Shown: in pieces, positions 53,401 through 55,919 of the stretch
Position numbering within the stretch: the stretch's first letter is position 1
How the letters are laid out: each line of letters starts with the position of its first letter
Origin: Enoplolaimus lenunculus
Taxonomy: Eukaryota; Nematoda; Enoplea; Enoplida; Thoracostomopsidae
Reading direction: 5' to 3'
DNA length: 64,000 nt
Assembly (NCBI GenBank): GCA_030248215.1
Contig: JASANG010002746.1
Span: 62,001-126,000 of the forward strand
Program-made: the position numbers and the translations under genes
Notes under the pieces: model-generated
What the model was told of the DNA's origin: nothing
The model's input: only the letters and a program-made list of their open reading frames with translations
Databases searched by the model: none

Positions 53401-53536
53401 GCCTCGAACGATGACCGAATGTGAACATTATTGCTTTAGCGAACTTGAATTTAGTGTCGTCGAACGCTTCGAGCTGAAACGAAGCGCAACTCAACGCCGT
53501 CAAACGCAACACGTTCGATTTGGCTCATTGTTATAG
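26292..53536 (+). CDS. Large secreted PAN/antistasin-like protein, 12 exons
   Basis: Exons: 26292-26418, 27204-27393, 28001-28095, 29134-30105, 32452-32825, 33726-34092, 43069-44829, 45475-45540, 50173-50295, 51306-51398, 52468-52595, 53324-53536. All introns are GT-AG and every phase joins, giving about 1502 residues. Order: signal peptide, PAN/apple-like module (ECEGRL...SECAAIC...YCGLSDGR), a CxxC-type short module, poly-Asn tract, long basic low-complexity centre rich in Arg, Lys, Ser and Thr, an antistasin-like module (CSLDIGRDC...DGCLFCACP), and a C-terminal cysteine-rich module (DRCVQAMHPYC...MTECEHYC). This suggests an extracellular matrix or cuticle-associated protein; no orthologue is recognised. 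Intron 6 holds an 8.5-kb palindromic element. The first ATG is chosen because it begins a hydrophobic signal; an extra 5' exon is possible. Confidence 0.78.
26541..26640. repeat. Family B MITE fragment
   Basis: GGCCAATGTATAAAACTTGAG, CCTAAG motifs and GCGGAAAAACGAAC: a short or deleted family B copy in intron 1. Confidence 0.5.
26918..27173. repeat. Family E MITE, copy 5
   Basis: TTACAGTGTAAATTTCAGTGA at the left and ATAATTGGAATTTAAAGTG at the right, ending 30 bp before the exon 2 acceptor. Confidence 0.7.
27204..27393 (+). CDS. PAN gene exon 2: PAN/apple-like module
   Basis: Phase 1 in, phase 2 out. Starts ECEGRLSYEVVRQVP, then VHKESECAAICEIQQ, VYKCFSAVYNPEQRYCGLSD. The spacing E-C-x-x-x-C...Y-x-C-x-S-x-x-Y-N...C-x-L-S-D-x-R is the PAN_1/apple core. 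Acceptor ATTTTAAG, donor GAAG|GTAAAC. Confidence 0.8.
27430..27592. repeat. Family F element, copy 9
   Basis: Degraded left end GACCGCGAAGCCAGCTGACA; right end CGGACTACGGGCCC. It lies immediately after exon 2. Confidence 0.55.
27690..27925. repeat. Imperfect inverted repeat (foldback element)
   Basis: TATTCTCAAATGCGTATAGC (27699-27718) pairs with the inverse of TGCTACACACATTTGAGAATA (27887-27907), and the arms continue through CATCAGTT / AACTGATG. It is a short MITE-like element with no ORF of interest. Confidence 0.55.
28001..28095 (+). CDS. PAN gene exon 3
   Basis: Phase 2 in, phase 1 out, 95 bp. Encodes FGCNDKRIIGPSFFRVGS, then LLTCLKCVKRATG, with three cysteines that may complete the disulphides of the preceding module. 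Acceptor TTATTTTAG, donor ACTG|GTAAGT. Confidence 0.78.
28121..28240. repeat. Family E fragment, copy 6
   Basis: ACTGTATAGTTCCAATGAGTT followed by GAGTTATTT repeats and AACTCACTCTGAGCTGATTC; only the left part is present. Confidence 0.45.
28405..28618. repeat. Family B MITE, copy with long TTAGGC core
   Basis: TCTATGTAAAGATCAGGGGC at the left and CTGTTTTTAACATTGGCCC at the right. GGCTTAGGCTTAGGC blocks lie on both sides of a GGTTCATTTTTAGGC spacer. Confidence 0.7.
28763..28836 (+). repeat. tRNA-like sequence (tRNA-derived repeat or pseudogene)
   Basis: GTAACTCAGTGGTTAGAGC (D-arm/A-box), CCGATAA in anticodon-loop position (GAT, Ile) and GTCGGTTCGAACCCCAC (T-arm/B-box) are spaced as in a tRNA. 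The acceptor strands do not pair, and the anticodon and T stems each have a mismatch. It reads as a tRNA pseudogene or the head of a SINE, in intron 3 of the PAN gene. Confidence 0.5.
29134..30105 (+). CDS. PAN gene exon 4: poly-Asn and basic low-complexity region
   Basis: Phase 1 in, phase 1 out, 324 codons. Starts DDINVSSSYTFKKSTTPLLN. A (AAC)n tract at about 29295-29465 is read as poly-Asn with Ser, Ile and Tyr interruptions. After it come RQRVAVNNAAKTSRFRKTSY, tyrosine- and proline-rich YYSTRGYPGFRPLRPIYEPY, and an acidic-polar tail. The open frame continues 47 nt past the chosen donor (TTAA|GTAAAT), which is selected because it joins exon 5 in phase. Confidence 0.75.
30345..31000. repeat. 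Family G MITEs, two copies in a composite
   Basis: Two stretches with CCTGCACGC / ACGCGTGCCGG ends, TTTATTTAGAGG and its inverse, and ACCTCCTCTAAACCAGGGGG. An (ATTATTCTTTGTAATA)-type inverted repeat near 30620-30675 joins them. The second copy is inverted relative to the first. Confidence 0.6.
31290..31670. repeat. Family C (Tc1/mariner-like) MITE, copy 4
   Basis: CTGTAGTGACCCGAATTAGAG at the left and CTTATTCGGGTCACTACAG at the right, flanked by TA. Confidence 0.8.
31700..32142. repeat. Family D (hAT-like) element, diverged
   Basis: Left end CAGTGGCGGATCCAGG, then CTCAAAATGGGAGGGGCAAAA and CACAAACCACGAACTATTGCC as in 7428-8048. The right end, TTGGATCCGCCTCTGTCC, follows an unrelated T-rich middle with three ACTTTTTGTGATAAAAT repeats. 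Confidence 0.6.
32452..32825 (+). CDS. PAN gene exon 5
   Basis: Phase 1 in, phase 0 out. Encodes TFQEILNRNLDFLDQSSVSS, a polar stretch, then RQTRRRISVDRTFDPEIERQ and VRQMFDRILDT. No domain is recognised; it is hydrophilic with a basic RTRRR-type patch. Acceptor TTTTCCAG, donor ATACA|GTAAAC. Confidence 0.75.
32880..33240 (+). repeat. Direct duplication with TATATACATACA microsatellite
   Basis: AAAATTTATGTCAAAAATG(C/T)GGTTCTATATTTTGGTAA occurs at about 32890 and 33158, and ACGTATGGTTTATTACTGATC at about 33016 and 33106. An (ATAC)n/(AT)n tract separates them. Confidence 0.65.
33261..33446. mobile_element. Family D (hAT-like) MITE with 8-bp target duplication
   Basis: Ends CAATGGCGGATCCATGG and TGGATCCGCCACTG. 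Flanks are GTAATGAT on the left and GTACTGAT on the right, an 8-bp duplication with one difference, as expected for hAT. Confidence 0.8.
33726..34092 (+). CDS. PAN gene exon 6
   Basis: Phase 0 in, phase 1 out. Starts SQQIDPTETRKFYNLLKELR, and later reads LPVFPTLPTPSKDFSVPNYT and APASTQRNYERA. It is polar, with no domain recognised. Acceptor TTGTTTCAG, donor GCGA|GTAAGA. The frame stays open to a stop at 34145, so an unspliced or truncated isoform is possible. The palindromic element follows about 420 bp downstream. Confidence 0.72.
34552..34640. repeat. Left terminal GC-rich palindromes of the giant element
   Basis: Two nested palindromes centred on CCACATGTGG (34563) and CCACATGTGA (34611), built of CCTCCACCTCC and GGAGGTGGAGG arms. 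The corresponding right zone is 42941-43015. Confidence 0.75.
34781..34802 (-). terminator. Hairpin with UUCG-type loop after the Ser/Thr/Gln-rich ORF (left arm)
   Basis: On the minus strand AACCGCTGCG-TTCG-CGCAGGTT folds into a stem with a TTCG loop and one bulge. It starts 37 nt after the ORF stop, with CTTTTTG just upstream. The same hairpin is at 42765-42786. An RNA 3'-end or stability role is inference. Confidence 0.45.
34839..35552 (-). CDS. Palindrome protein 1, left copy (Ser/Thr/Gln-rich, 237 aa)
   Basis: ATG-started ORF, MSTRSDIVKELIVNSIEQFD..., stop before 34839. The centre has degenerate repeats of (T/S)xTQTE and ESAHT(I/S)xxTE. The C-terminal 90 residues are helical-looking and non-repetitive (EHIELLETLNRIKQKIYHTQ, FQKRQIEKDIHEAYKIRVD, ASKWLFDMEL). 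There is no signal peptide and no recognised family. It reads outward from the palindrome centre. The right-arm partner is 226 aa with fewer repeats. The frame is open in both arms. Confidence 0.65.
   Translation of the reverse strand: MSTRSDIVKELIVNSIEQFDLIQILDSKQSNTDESTQTEITQAESPHTSAETQTTNNTSDHTTQTRHLVESTSQQTTQTESAHTIAGTETESAHTIAGTETESAHTSTETQTTSNLLDNTTQTEYLVQSSSTQTTHEHIELLETLNRIKQKIYHTQQYHIQNQITRTLNKTQAQQFAALTSFQKRQIEKDIHEAYKIRVDRFTKIPNISEFDTIEQFETSLKDTICCASKWLFDMEL
35902..36123 (+). CDS. Small ORF in left arm (73 codons), mirrored on the right
   Basis: ATG-started ORF beginning MTKFFSCTLCICNFIGHYKH, with CxxC, HxxxH and a later CxxC (HCISCKTH), loosely zinc-ribbon-like. The right-arm version at 41453-41674 (minus strand) is also open with one residue change near the start. 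Conservation may simply reflect arm similarity. Confidence 0.25.
   Translation: MTKFFSCTLCICNFIGHYKHLKDKLQRPSVSIIHYVFEAYVAHCISCKTHKSVESAIRTLTARHLHSVNTNVQ
36301..36316 (-). terminator. Histone-type 3' stem-loop after the basic ORF (left arm)
   Basis: On the minus strand AGCCCT-TTCT-AGGGCT: a 6-bp stem and 4-nt loop, preceded by CTCATCATTATCCCAAC and followed by ACTATAAG. It begins 23 nt after the stop codon. Size and layout match metazoan replication-dependent histone mRNA 3' ends, though the first pair is A-T instead of the usual G-C. Confidence 0.6.
36340..36711 (-). CDS. Palindrome protein 2, left copy (Lys/Arg-rich, 123 aa)
   Basis: ORF MESSKTTDCSKILAEHKPKP followed by KKIPAAKKKRVGKAYN, VYNLTKNEAPVIKEKR, ITLGEWLPKKIAQLEGERLV and a basic tail RPRAPIRRPKN. 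It is strongly basic, lacks TM or signal sequence, and could bind nucleic acid; no family recognised. It is whole in both arms (right copy 124 aa at 40862-41236, a few substitutions). The gene is compact, with a stem-loop 23 nt after its stop and a divergent promoter upstream. Confidence 0.7.
   Translation of the reverse strand: MESSKTTDCSKILAEHKPKPKKIPAAKKKRVGKAYNADVLVKQGIPVYNLTKNEAPVIKEKRAITLGEWLPKKIAQLEGERLVWYRVRRIPTVGALDTQPPNRVYSLQKAESRPRAPIRRPKN
36712..36895. promoter_or_regulatory. Palindromic bidirectional promoter region (left arm)
   Basis: The 184 bp between two divergent ORFs. TTGCTTATATTGACAAAAAT followed by TACATGTTGCCACACA on one side is mirrored by TGTGTGGCAACATGTAATTT and TTGCTAATATAAGC on the other. 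A CTTATAT/ATATAAG TATA-like box therefore faces each gene at a similar distance. The corresponding right-arm region is 40683-40861. Confidence 0.5.
36896..37216 (+). CDS. Palindrome protein 3, left copy (106 aa ORF)
   Basis: ATG-started ORF MKIQFSPHFLRNHTASTAPW..., ending RRDNYAQQ, divergent from the basic-protein gene and followed 26 nt later by a histone-type stem-loop. It is open in this arm and broken in the other arm by a few changes, so it may be decaying or the frame may be wrong. No family recognised. An alternative is the opposite-strand 90-codon ORF at 36941-37213 (MLRVVVTPALPPANLLPSEA), which I think less likely because the stem-loop is oriented for the plus strand. Confidence 0.4.
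   Translation: MKIQFSPHFLRNHTASTAPWGKSYFYPGFEDTIEETVSRGVKFYDGDCEVFYHEFKQSVGVRGTDRRPGRIVGAIMNGNHCVTAVICLTWQEVCRRQSRRDNYAQQ
37243..37258 (+). terminator. Histone-type 3' stem-loop after the 106-aa ORF (left arm)
   Basis: AGCCCT-TTCA-AGGGCT, flanked by CTCATCATTATCCCAAC upstream and ACCAATG downstream, starting 26 nt after the stop. The same upstream 17-mer precedes the stem-loop of the partner gene, so this is a shared 3'-end signal rather than chance. Confidence 0.6.
37320..38368 (+). repeat. Array of about eight 127-bp tandem repeats (left arm)
   Basis: The landmark GGGTCGAGGTAAGGGTCTG recurs at about 37559, 37686, 37813, 37940, 38067, 38195 and 38322. Each unit also has GGCCAAAATGACCCAAAA, TTATTTGACTTGGGGAGT and AGTGATCATAAAATAGG. 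The two outermost units are a diverged subtype with GTATTTTAGTGATAATAAAACATG. Confidence 0.9.
38369..38530. repeat. Axis of the giant palindrome
   Basis: The two arms meet here. TTAGTCCTATACCTTTAACA (38401-38420) pairs with TGTTAAAGGTATTAAGGACT (38454-38473). The unpaired tip is about 38425-38450 (GCGTGTATTTTAAGAGACGT region). Arm pairing continues outward through the 127-bp arrays. Confidence 0.75.
38531..40255 (-). repeat. Array of 127-bp tandem repeats (right arm, inverted), interrupted
   Basis: The same unit in the opposite orientation (CAGACCCTTACCTCGACCC landmark), about eight units, with the diverged subtype again outermost. The array is broken at 39201-39885 by a MITE. Confidence 0.9.
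39204..39882. mobile_element. PIF/Harbinger-like MITE in the right arm only
   Basis: Inverted ends of about 45 bp (TGCGGCGTTCACGTTATAAC and GTTATAACGTGAACCCCGCA) with TTA directly repeated on both sides (39201-39203 and 39883-39885). Removing it restores the 127-bp unit at CCCTTA|CCTCG. The core is rich in ATCATATGATA palindromes. The 3-bp TTA duplication is typical of PIF/Harbinger. No transposase. Confidence 0.88.
40320..40335 (-). terminator. Histone-type stem-loop, right-arm copy (inner)
   Basis: Minus-strand AGCCCT-TTCA-AGGGCT with the same CTCATCATTATCCCAAC flank; mirror of 37243-37258. Confidence 0.6.
40362..40682 (-). pseudogene. Palindrome protein 3, right copy (broken)
   Basis: Mirror of the 106-aa ORF at 36896-37216. 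It keeps the same start (MKIQFSPHFLRNHTASTAPW) but is broken by a few changes. The divergent promoter and stem-loop are still present. Confidence 0.45.
40683..40861. promoter_or_regulatory. Palindromic bidirectional promoter region (right arm)
   Basis: Mirror of 36712-36895, with CTTATATTAGCAAAAATTAC and TGTGTCAATATAAGC at its edges and CAACATGTAATTT motifs between. Confidence 0.5.
40862..41236 (+). CDS. Palindrome protein 2, right copy (Lys/Arg-rich, 124 aa)
   Basis: Same protein as 36340-36711 with one extra Lys (EKKRA) and a few substitutions (for example AERLVGYRV against GERLVWYRV). Whole frame from MESSKTTDCSK to RIRRPKN. Two open copies with mainly substitutions argue for recent duplication or some constraint. 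Confidence 0.7.
   Translation: MESSKTTDCSKILAEHKPKPKKIPAAKKKRVGKAYNADVLVKQGIPVYNLTKNEAPVIKEKKRAITLGEWLPKKIAQLEAERLVGYRVRRIPTVGALDTQPPNRVYSLQKAESRPRARIRRPKN
41260..41275 (+). terminator. Histone-type stem-loop after the basic ORF (right arm)
   Basis: AGCCCT-TTCT-AGGGCT, starting 23 nt after the stop at 41236; mirror of 36301-36316. Confidence 0.6.
42048..42728 (+). CDS. Palindrome protein 1, right copy (Ser/Thr/Gln-rich, 226 aa)
   Basis: Mirror of the left copy, starting MSTRSDIVKELIVNSIEQFD, with one repeat unit (IAGTETESAHT type) fewer. The C-terminal region is nearly identical (CRASKWLFDMEL against CCASKWLFDMEL). Length differences fall only in the repeat zone. Confidence 0.65.
   Translation: MSTRSDIVKELIVNSIEQFDLIQILDSKQSNTDESTQTEITQAESPHTSAETQTTNNTSDHTTQTRHLVESTSQQTTQTESAHTTAGTQTESAHTSTETQTTSNLLDNTTQTEYLVQSSSTQTTHEHIELLETLNRIKQKIYHTQQYHIQNQITRTLNKTQAQQFAALTSFQKRQIEKDIHEAYKIRVDRFTKIPNISEFDTIEQFETSLKDTICRASKWLFDMEL
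42765..42786 (+). terminator. Hairpin with UUCG-type loop (right arm)
   Basis: AACCGCTGCG-TTCG-CGCAGGTT, mirror of 34781-34802, 37 nt after the ORF stop at 42728, with a TTTTTG stretch before it. Confidence 0.45.
42941..43015. repeat. Right terminal GC-rich palindromes of the giant element
   Basis: Includes a perfect 30-bp palindrome at 42986-43015 centred on CCACATGTGG, and a second imperfect one around 42961. Confidence 0.75.
43069..44829 (+). CDS. PAN gene exon 7: long basic Ser/Thr/Arg/Lys-rich exon
   Basis: Phase 1 in, phase 1 out, about 587 codons. Begins DRVFSERPISERQRRTYKPS. The middle is extremely basic and low in hydrophobics, with RTKSARTRQI-like and NEKRSKHKDKAKKTKWKQSE stretches, KSRxxxR dibasic sites and scattered leucine-rich patches (PVDEAMLKLLMLEADETELL). 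No globular domain is recognised; probably disordered and matrix- or nucleic-acid-binding-like in composition. Acceptor ATTTACAG lies only 12 nt after the palindromic element's right end. Donor CAA|GTAAGT. Confidence 0.8.
44830..45474. other. PAN gene intron 7
   Basis: AT-rich. Contains a stretch at 45230-45370 (CGAGCGAAACGAGCCACAAG, GGTTTTTTGTTTCAATCGG) that matches 6775-6930, a worn repeat of unknown family. No gene seen. Confidence 0.5.
45475..45540 (+). CDS. PAN gene exon 8 (66 bp)
   Basis: Phase 1 in, phase 1 out. Encodes KQNGFNSSESLRVILSSSPW then YTG. Acceptor CGTTTCAG, donor ACAG|GTGGTT. The nearer donor at 45533 (GTATAC) would break the phase with exon 9, so the downstream one is chosen. 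Confidence 0.6.
45594..45797. repeat. Family E MITE, copy 7
   Basis: ACACTGTAAATTCCGATGAGT at the left and CACTGAATTTAACAGTGT at the right. Confidence 0.7.
46106..46250. repeat. Perfect 20-bp inverted repeat
   Basis: TGATTCAAAAGTTATGACCC (46106-46125) and its exact inverse (46231-46250) flank about 105 bp of AT-rich DNA with ACGTAAAACACGCAG. A small foldback element in intron 8. Confidence 0.7.
46995..47248 (+). repeat. tRNA-Gly-like SINE, copy 3
   Basis: Matches 1422-1686 and 5251-5516. Includes CTATAGCTGAGCGGTGATGA, CCTCCCAGTCCAGTC, GGAGTTCGAATCC and the ATTCATGTGAGAAAGGGTTAA tail. Confidence 0.65.
47850..48126. repeat. Family C (Tc1/mariner-like) MITE, truncated copy
   Basis: Right end CTTATTAGGGTCACTACAG followed by TA; internal CTTGTGTCAATAGCTTGAGC and GTACGCTTTAAAGTTT match the other copies inverted. 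The left terminus is missing. Confidence 0.65.
48127..50172. other. PAN gene intron 8, right part
   Basis: About 2 kb of AT-rich sequence with several short minus-strand ORFs (48543-48833, 49632-49949) that have no recognisable domain. No repeat family of this window is recognised here. Confidence 0.4.
50173..50295 (+). CDS. PAN gene exon 9
   Basis: Phase 1 in, phase 1 out. Encodes DAILANLSENELATLNKALI, PMAVGPPQKLPSQRVTIDQP, Y. It may be a short helix followed by a Pro-rich linker. Acceptor GCATTTCAG, donor TACG|GTAATG. Readthrough would stop at 50330. Confidence 0.72.
50386..50742. repeat. Family J MITE, copy 2
   Basis: CCCTATTCACATTTGCGAGTT at the left and TTTGCACGTGTGAATAGGG at the right. 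Internal GCAGCTGCAA / TTGCAGCTGC repeats. Confidence 0.75.
51010..51259. repeat. Family J MITE, copy 3
   Basis: GCCCTATTCACACGTGCAAG at the left and CGTGCAGGAGTGAATAGGGC at the right, with TTGCAGCTGCAAGTTCTCG inside. Confidence 0.8.
51306..51398 (+). CDS. PAN gene exon 10: antistasin-like cysteine module
   Basis: Phase 1 in, phase 1 out, 93 bp. Encodes ASALIPCSLDIGRDCELREA then QDGCLFCACPY. The C-x(7)-C-x(7)-DGC-x2-C-x-C-P layout is that of antistasin-type or related small protease-inhibitor/ECM modules. Acceptor CTGTTCAG, donor TACA|GTAAGT. Confidence 0.75.
51433..51847. repeat. Family E MITEs, two overlapping copies
   Basis: Three CTG(C/T)AAATTC(C/T)A-type ends (51435, 51512, 51841) and repeated AACTCAGA / GAGTTAAT motifs suggest one family E copy inserted into another. 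Confidence 0.6.
52199..52452. repeat. Family E MITE, copy 10
   Basis: ACACTGTTAATTCCGATGAGT at the left and TCACTGGAATTTACAGCG at the right, ending 15 bp before exon 11. Confidence 0.7.
52468..52595 (+). CDS. PAN gene exon 11
   Basis: Phase 1 in, phase 0 out. Encodes SPARGCLGSVFMTPEYRANL, LVRHERCRNGKFAQPVMRYY, RK, with two cysteines that may pair with those of exon 10 or 12. Acceptor TTTTATAG, donor AAAG|GTAGGA. Confidence 0.72.
52830..52990. repeat. Family F element, copy 10
   Basis: GCGCAGCCCAGGCGTGG at the left, AGCAAGGTGAGCTGAATGTG at the right, with TTTTGAACCTTGCTTGTGAG inside. Confidence 0.55.
53324..53536 (+). CDS. PAN gene exon 12: C-terminal cysteine-rich module and stop
   Basis: Phase 0 in, TAG stop. 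Encodes LATKDRCVQAMHPYCGFAED, VILHRMPRTMTECEHYCFSE, then a basic tail KRSATQRRQTQHVRFGSLL. The TMTECEHYC turn resembles the ECxxxC helix of the exon 2 PAN module, so a second PAN-like fold is possible. Acceptor CTTTTGCAG. No AATAAA is seen soon after the stop. Confidence 0.78.
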   Translation, partial: LATKDRCVQAMHPYCGFAEDVILHRMPRTMTECEHYCFSELEFSVVERFELKRSATQRRQTQHVRFGSLL

Positions 53537-53737
53537 TTTGAAATGTATAAAAATTTGAATTGAAGTTGAAATTATTTGAACGCAAGAGCAACAAGAGCTA
53601 GTAGTAACTTTCAGCTTGTGAGTTGCATTGAAATTCGTAATTATTGTATTTGTACAATGGCAAGCAATCAAAGTATTTATTGCGTTTTAATATATGAGAT
53701 CAAATGATAAGACATACTTGCAGTTAACCATTATGTG

Positions 53738-53855
53738 GGCCAGAAGCCAGAGGGGGTGGCCTGGAGGCGATTCAGTCCTCCATGGAAGAATTTTGGCCCC
53801 CAGAAAAGATGTTCAACTTTGCTTGTAAGGCATCGAAAACCATTGTTTAAATCCT
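53738..53855. repeat. Family F fragment, copy 11
   Basis: GTGGGCCAGAAGCCAGAGGGG at the left, AAGATGTTCAACTTTGCTTG inside; the right end is missing. Confidence 0.45.
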
Positions 53856-53963
53856 GAAGATTATTGTTGACACTGTTAAAATTGTGTCTTGGTTTTCAAA
53901 ATATTAAGAGCTTAGATATCCCACCTTATCTTTTCCCGTGTATACGTCCCTGTGTACTGCATA

Positions 53964-54360
53964 CTGTAGTGACTCGAATAAGACGCGAGAAGTAATAAGA
54001 GTCCATCAATAGCGGTCTATTTCCGTAATACAACTCCTTAAATGGTCAGGGTCCAAAATTACTAATTGGCCATAAACGTCCATTATTAAAAGTTGAGATC
54101 GCACAAATGCTTTATAATTAAGTTTAGTTCAGAATTTGATTCATTGCTCAAAGTGTAATATTACCTATATTCAAAGCAGCCTACTTTAATTAAGCCTTAA
54201 AACTATATTCCTAAAATAATTAACTTTTAAAAGTGTGATTCAAATCACTGGAGAATGACAGAAAAATATATAATAGTATGGATCTGAACAGCGACGGGAC
54301 GTGCCTCTGGGGAGGCCAAATAAACATCAGTCTTCCTCTGTCGTATTCGAGTCACTACAG
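53964..54360. repeat. Family C (Tc1/mariner-like) MITE, copy 6
   Basis: CTGTAGTGACTCGAATAAG at the left, GTATTCGAGTCACTACAG at the right, TA on both sides. It is more diverged internally than the other copies. It lies between the 3' ends of two convergent genes and would form the 3' UTR of the 54376-54870 gene. Confidence 0.75.
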
Positions 54361-54375
54361 TACACCGATAGCCAA

Positions 54376-54870
54376 TCAGGCGTCTTCTTTAATCGTCATT
54401 ACGCCATGCCCATCGGAAACGACCCATTTCCCACGCCGTGTTTCAATCCAGCCATTTTCACATTCAACAAATTTGAATTTTCCCACGCATGTTTCCATAC
54501 ATTCGATAACTCGTTGCCGTAGCGGTACATCAATCGCCAAAGCGCTGGTCAGCGTAGAATTATCAACGTTATAGCAACATTCTAAGTTATCAACTGATAA
54601 AAATGGCCAATTATCAAGTAGATTACACCAGCCCAATAGTTTGTTGCAATAGTATTGTTCAGTGATCGTTTTGTTGTTGCAATGAATGCCATAGAGTTGT
54701 GAAGTTGCCGCTGGCGATGGCACTGGGATGGTCGTTGCGAAATTGACCAATAGCAACACGCCTAGTGCAACCAATAGGAGTTTGACGCCGAGAGAGTAGT
54801 GATTTGATTGGGCGATGGTTGGTGCTGCACCCAGTTGGTGCGTTCTGATTCGCTGGTTATGTGACTTCAT
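54376..54870 (-). CDS. Small membrane or secreted cysteine-rich protein (164 aa)
   Basis: ATG at 54870, TGA at 54376. N-terminal 27 polar residues (MKSHNQRIRTHQ...), then one hydrophobic segment (LGVKLLLVALGVLLLVNFA), so probably a type II membrane protein or an uncleaved signal. The ectodomain has about nine cysteines (IHCNNK, YYCNK, GWCNL, ECC, ECMETC, FVECE) and N-x-S/T sites. No family recognised. A strong acceptor (ATTTTTACAG) ends 10 nt before the ATG, so the 5' UTR is either cis-spliced to an upstream exon or trans-spliced. It is convergent with the PAN gene. Confidence 0.7.
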   Translation of the reverse strand: MKSHNQRIRTHQLGAAPTIAQSNHYSLGVKLLLVALGVLLLVNFATTIPVPSPAATSQLYGIHCNNKTITEQYYCNKLLGWCNLLDNWPFLSVDNLECCYNVDNSTLTSALAIDVPLRQRVIECMETCVGKFKFVECENGWIETRRGKWVVSDGHGVMTIKEDA

Positions 54871-54880
54871 GCTTGGGAAG

Positions 54881-54891
54881 CTGTAAAAATA
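54881..54891 (-). promoter_or_regulatory. Splice acceptor just upstream of the start codon
   Basis: Minus-strand TATTTTTACAG, then 10 nt (CTTCCCAAGC) and ATG. The position fits a spliced-leader acceptor or a 5'-UTR intron. Confidence 0.45.
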
Positions 54892-54911
54892 GAGTGATAA
54901 CGTTTTATAAT

Positions 54912-55204
54912 GCCCTATTTGACATGTGCAAATTTCTGCTACGAGGACTTGCAGCTACAACTTGCACTTGCAGGTTTTGTCCAAAATTCCGTAAAAAGCA
55001 GCTGTAAATCAATGAGTTATTAATCAATACTCAGTAGTAATTTCTGAATAAAAAAAAATTAGCTCACATGTGTGAACAACCATACAAGTTCAATGAATTT
55101 ATTACAGCCGCTTTGTCATTGGCTGATGAAAAAATGCAAGTTCTGTACGCAATTCGCAGCTGCAAGTTCTCGCAGCAAATACTTCCACGTGTGAATAGGA
55201 CTTT
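54912..55204. repeat. Family J MITE, copy 4
   Basis: GCCCTATTTGACATGTGCAA at the left and TTCCACGTGTGAATAGGAC at the right; CTTGCAGCTACAACTTGCAC inside. It sits immediately upstream of the small membrane-protein gene and could influence its 5' region. Confidence 0.75.
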
Positions 55205-55639
55205 AGTGTTTTTTAATGGTCAGGTAAACTGCTTAATGCAAATTGATAAACATTTTAGATAAAAATGACAGAATATCATAAAACATGCACAATGGACCTT
55301 GATTATTTTCTTAAACTCCCACCGTTTTATATTTTCTTGGAAGGCATTCTTGAAATGAGTATCGGTAAACGAATTAGTAAATTTCAATACCATCTTCATT
55401 AAAAATTCGGCCAACTCAACGCTAAAAGTTCTAAATTATTTTCGCAAAGTTTCAGTTTCGCTATGCAGATTTAAAGACTGGAAAATGTTTTGAATGAAAA
55501 CAGTGAGTTTATAATAACAAGCTTTCAGTTGATGTTTTTATAGCCAGATTCTCTAAACTTTAAAAAGTCATCAACAAACGTTGGACACTTTTAGGAATAA
55601 GAAACCATATTTATTTTGCATGTAAAACCAAGAGTGAAA

Positions 55640-55915
55640 AATCGCTATTTAAGAAGAGTGTGCAACTGGGTACATTCTGTGTAGAAAACAATGTTCCCAG
55701 CACGCGTTGTGTTTTTGCCCTACCCCCCTTTATTTAGACGGGAAGTACAACCGGTGCGAATCATGGAATTTTATGTATGCGCTGTCAAACATGGTTCCCT
55801 TATAGTTTAATTTAGGGGTATTCATGCGATAGCGACCCCTCCTCTGAACAAGGCGTGTGTCGGCCAAAAACGTAACGCCCGGTGGAACGTTCTGTACCAT
55901 GCGCGACCTCAAAGT
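55640..55915. repeat. Family G MITE, copy 4
   Basis: CCAGCACGCGTTGTGTTTTTG, TTTATTTAGACGGGAAGTACA, ACCGGTGCGAATCATGG, then the inverted half ending GTACCATGCGCGACC. Confidence 0.65.
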
Positions 55916-55919
55916 AGCG

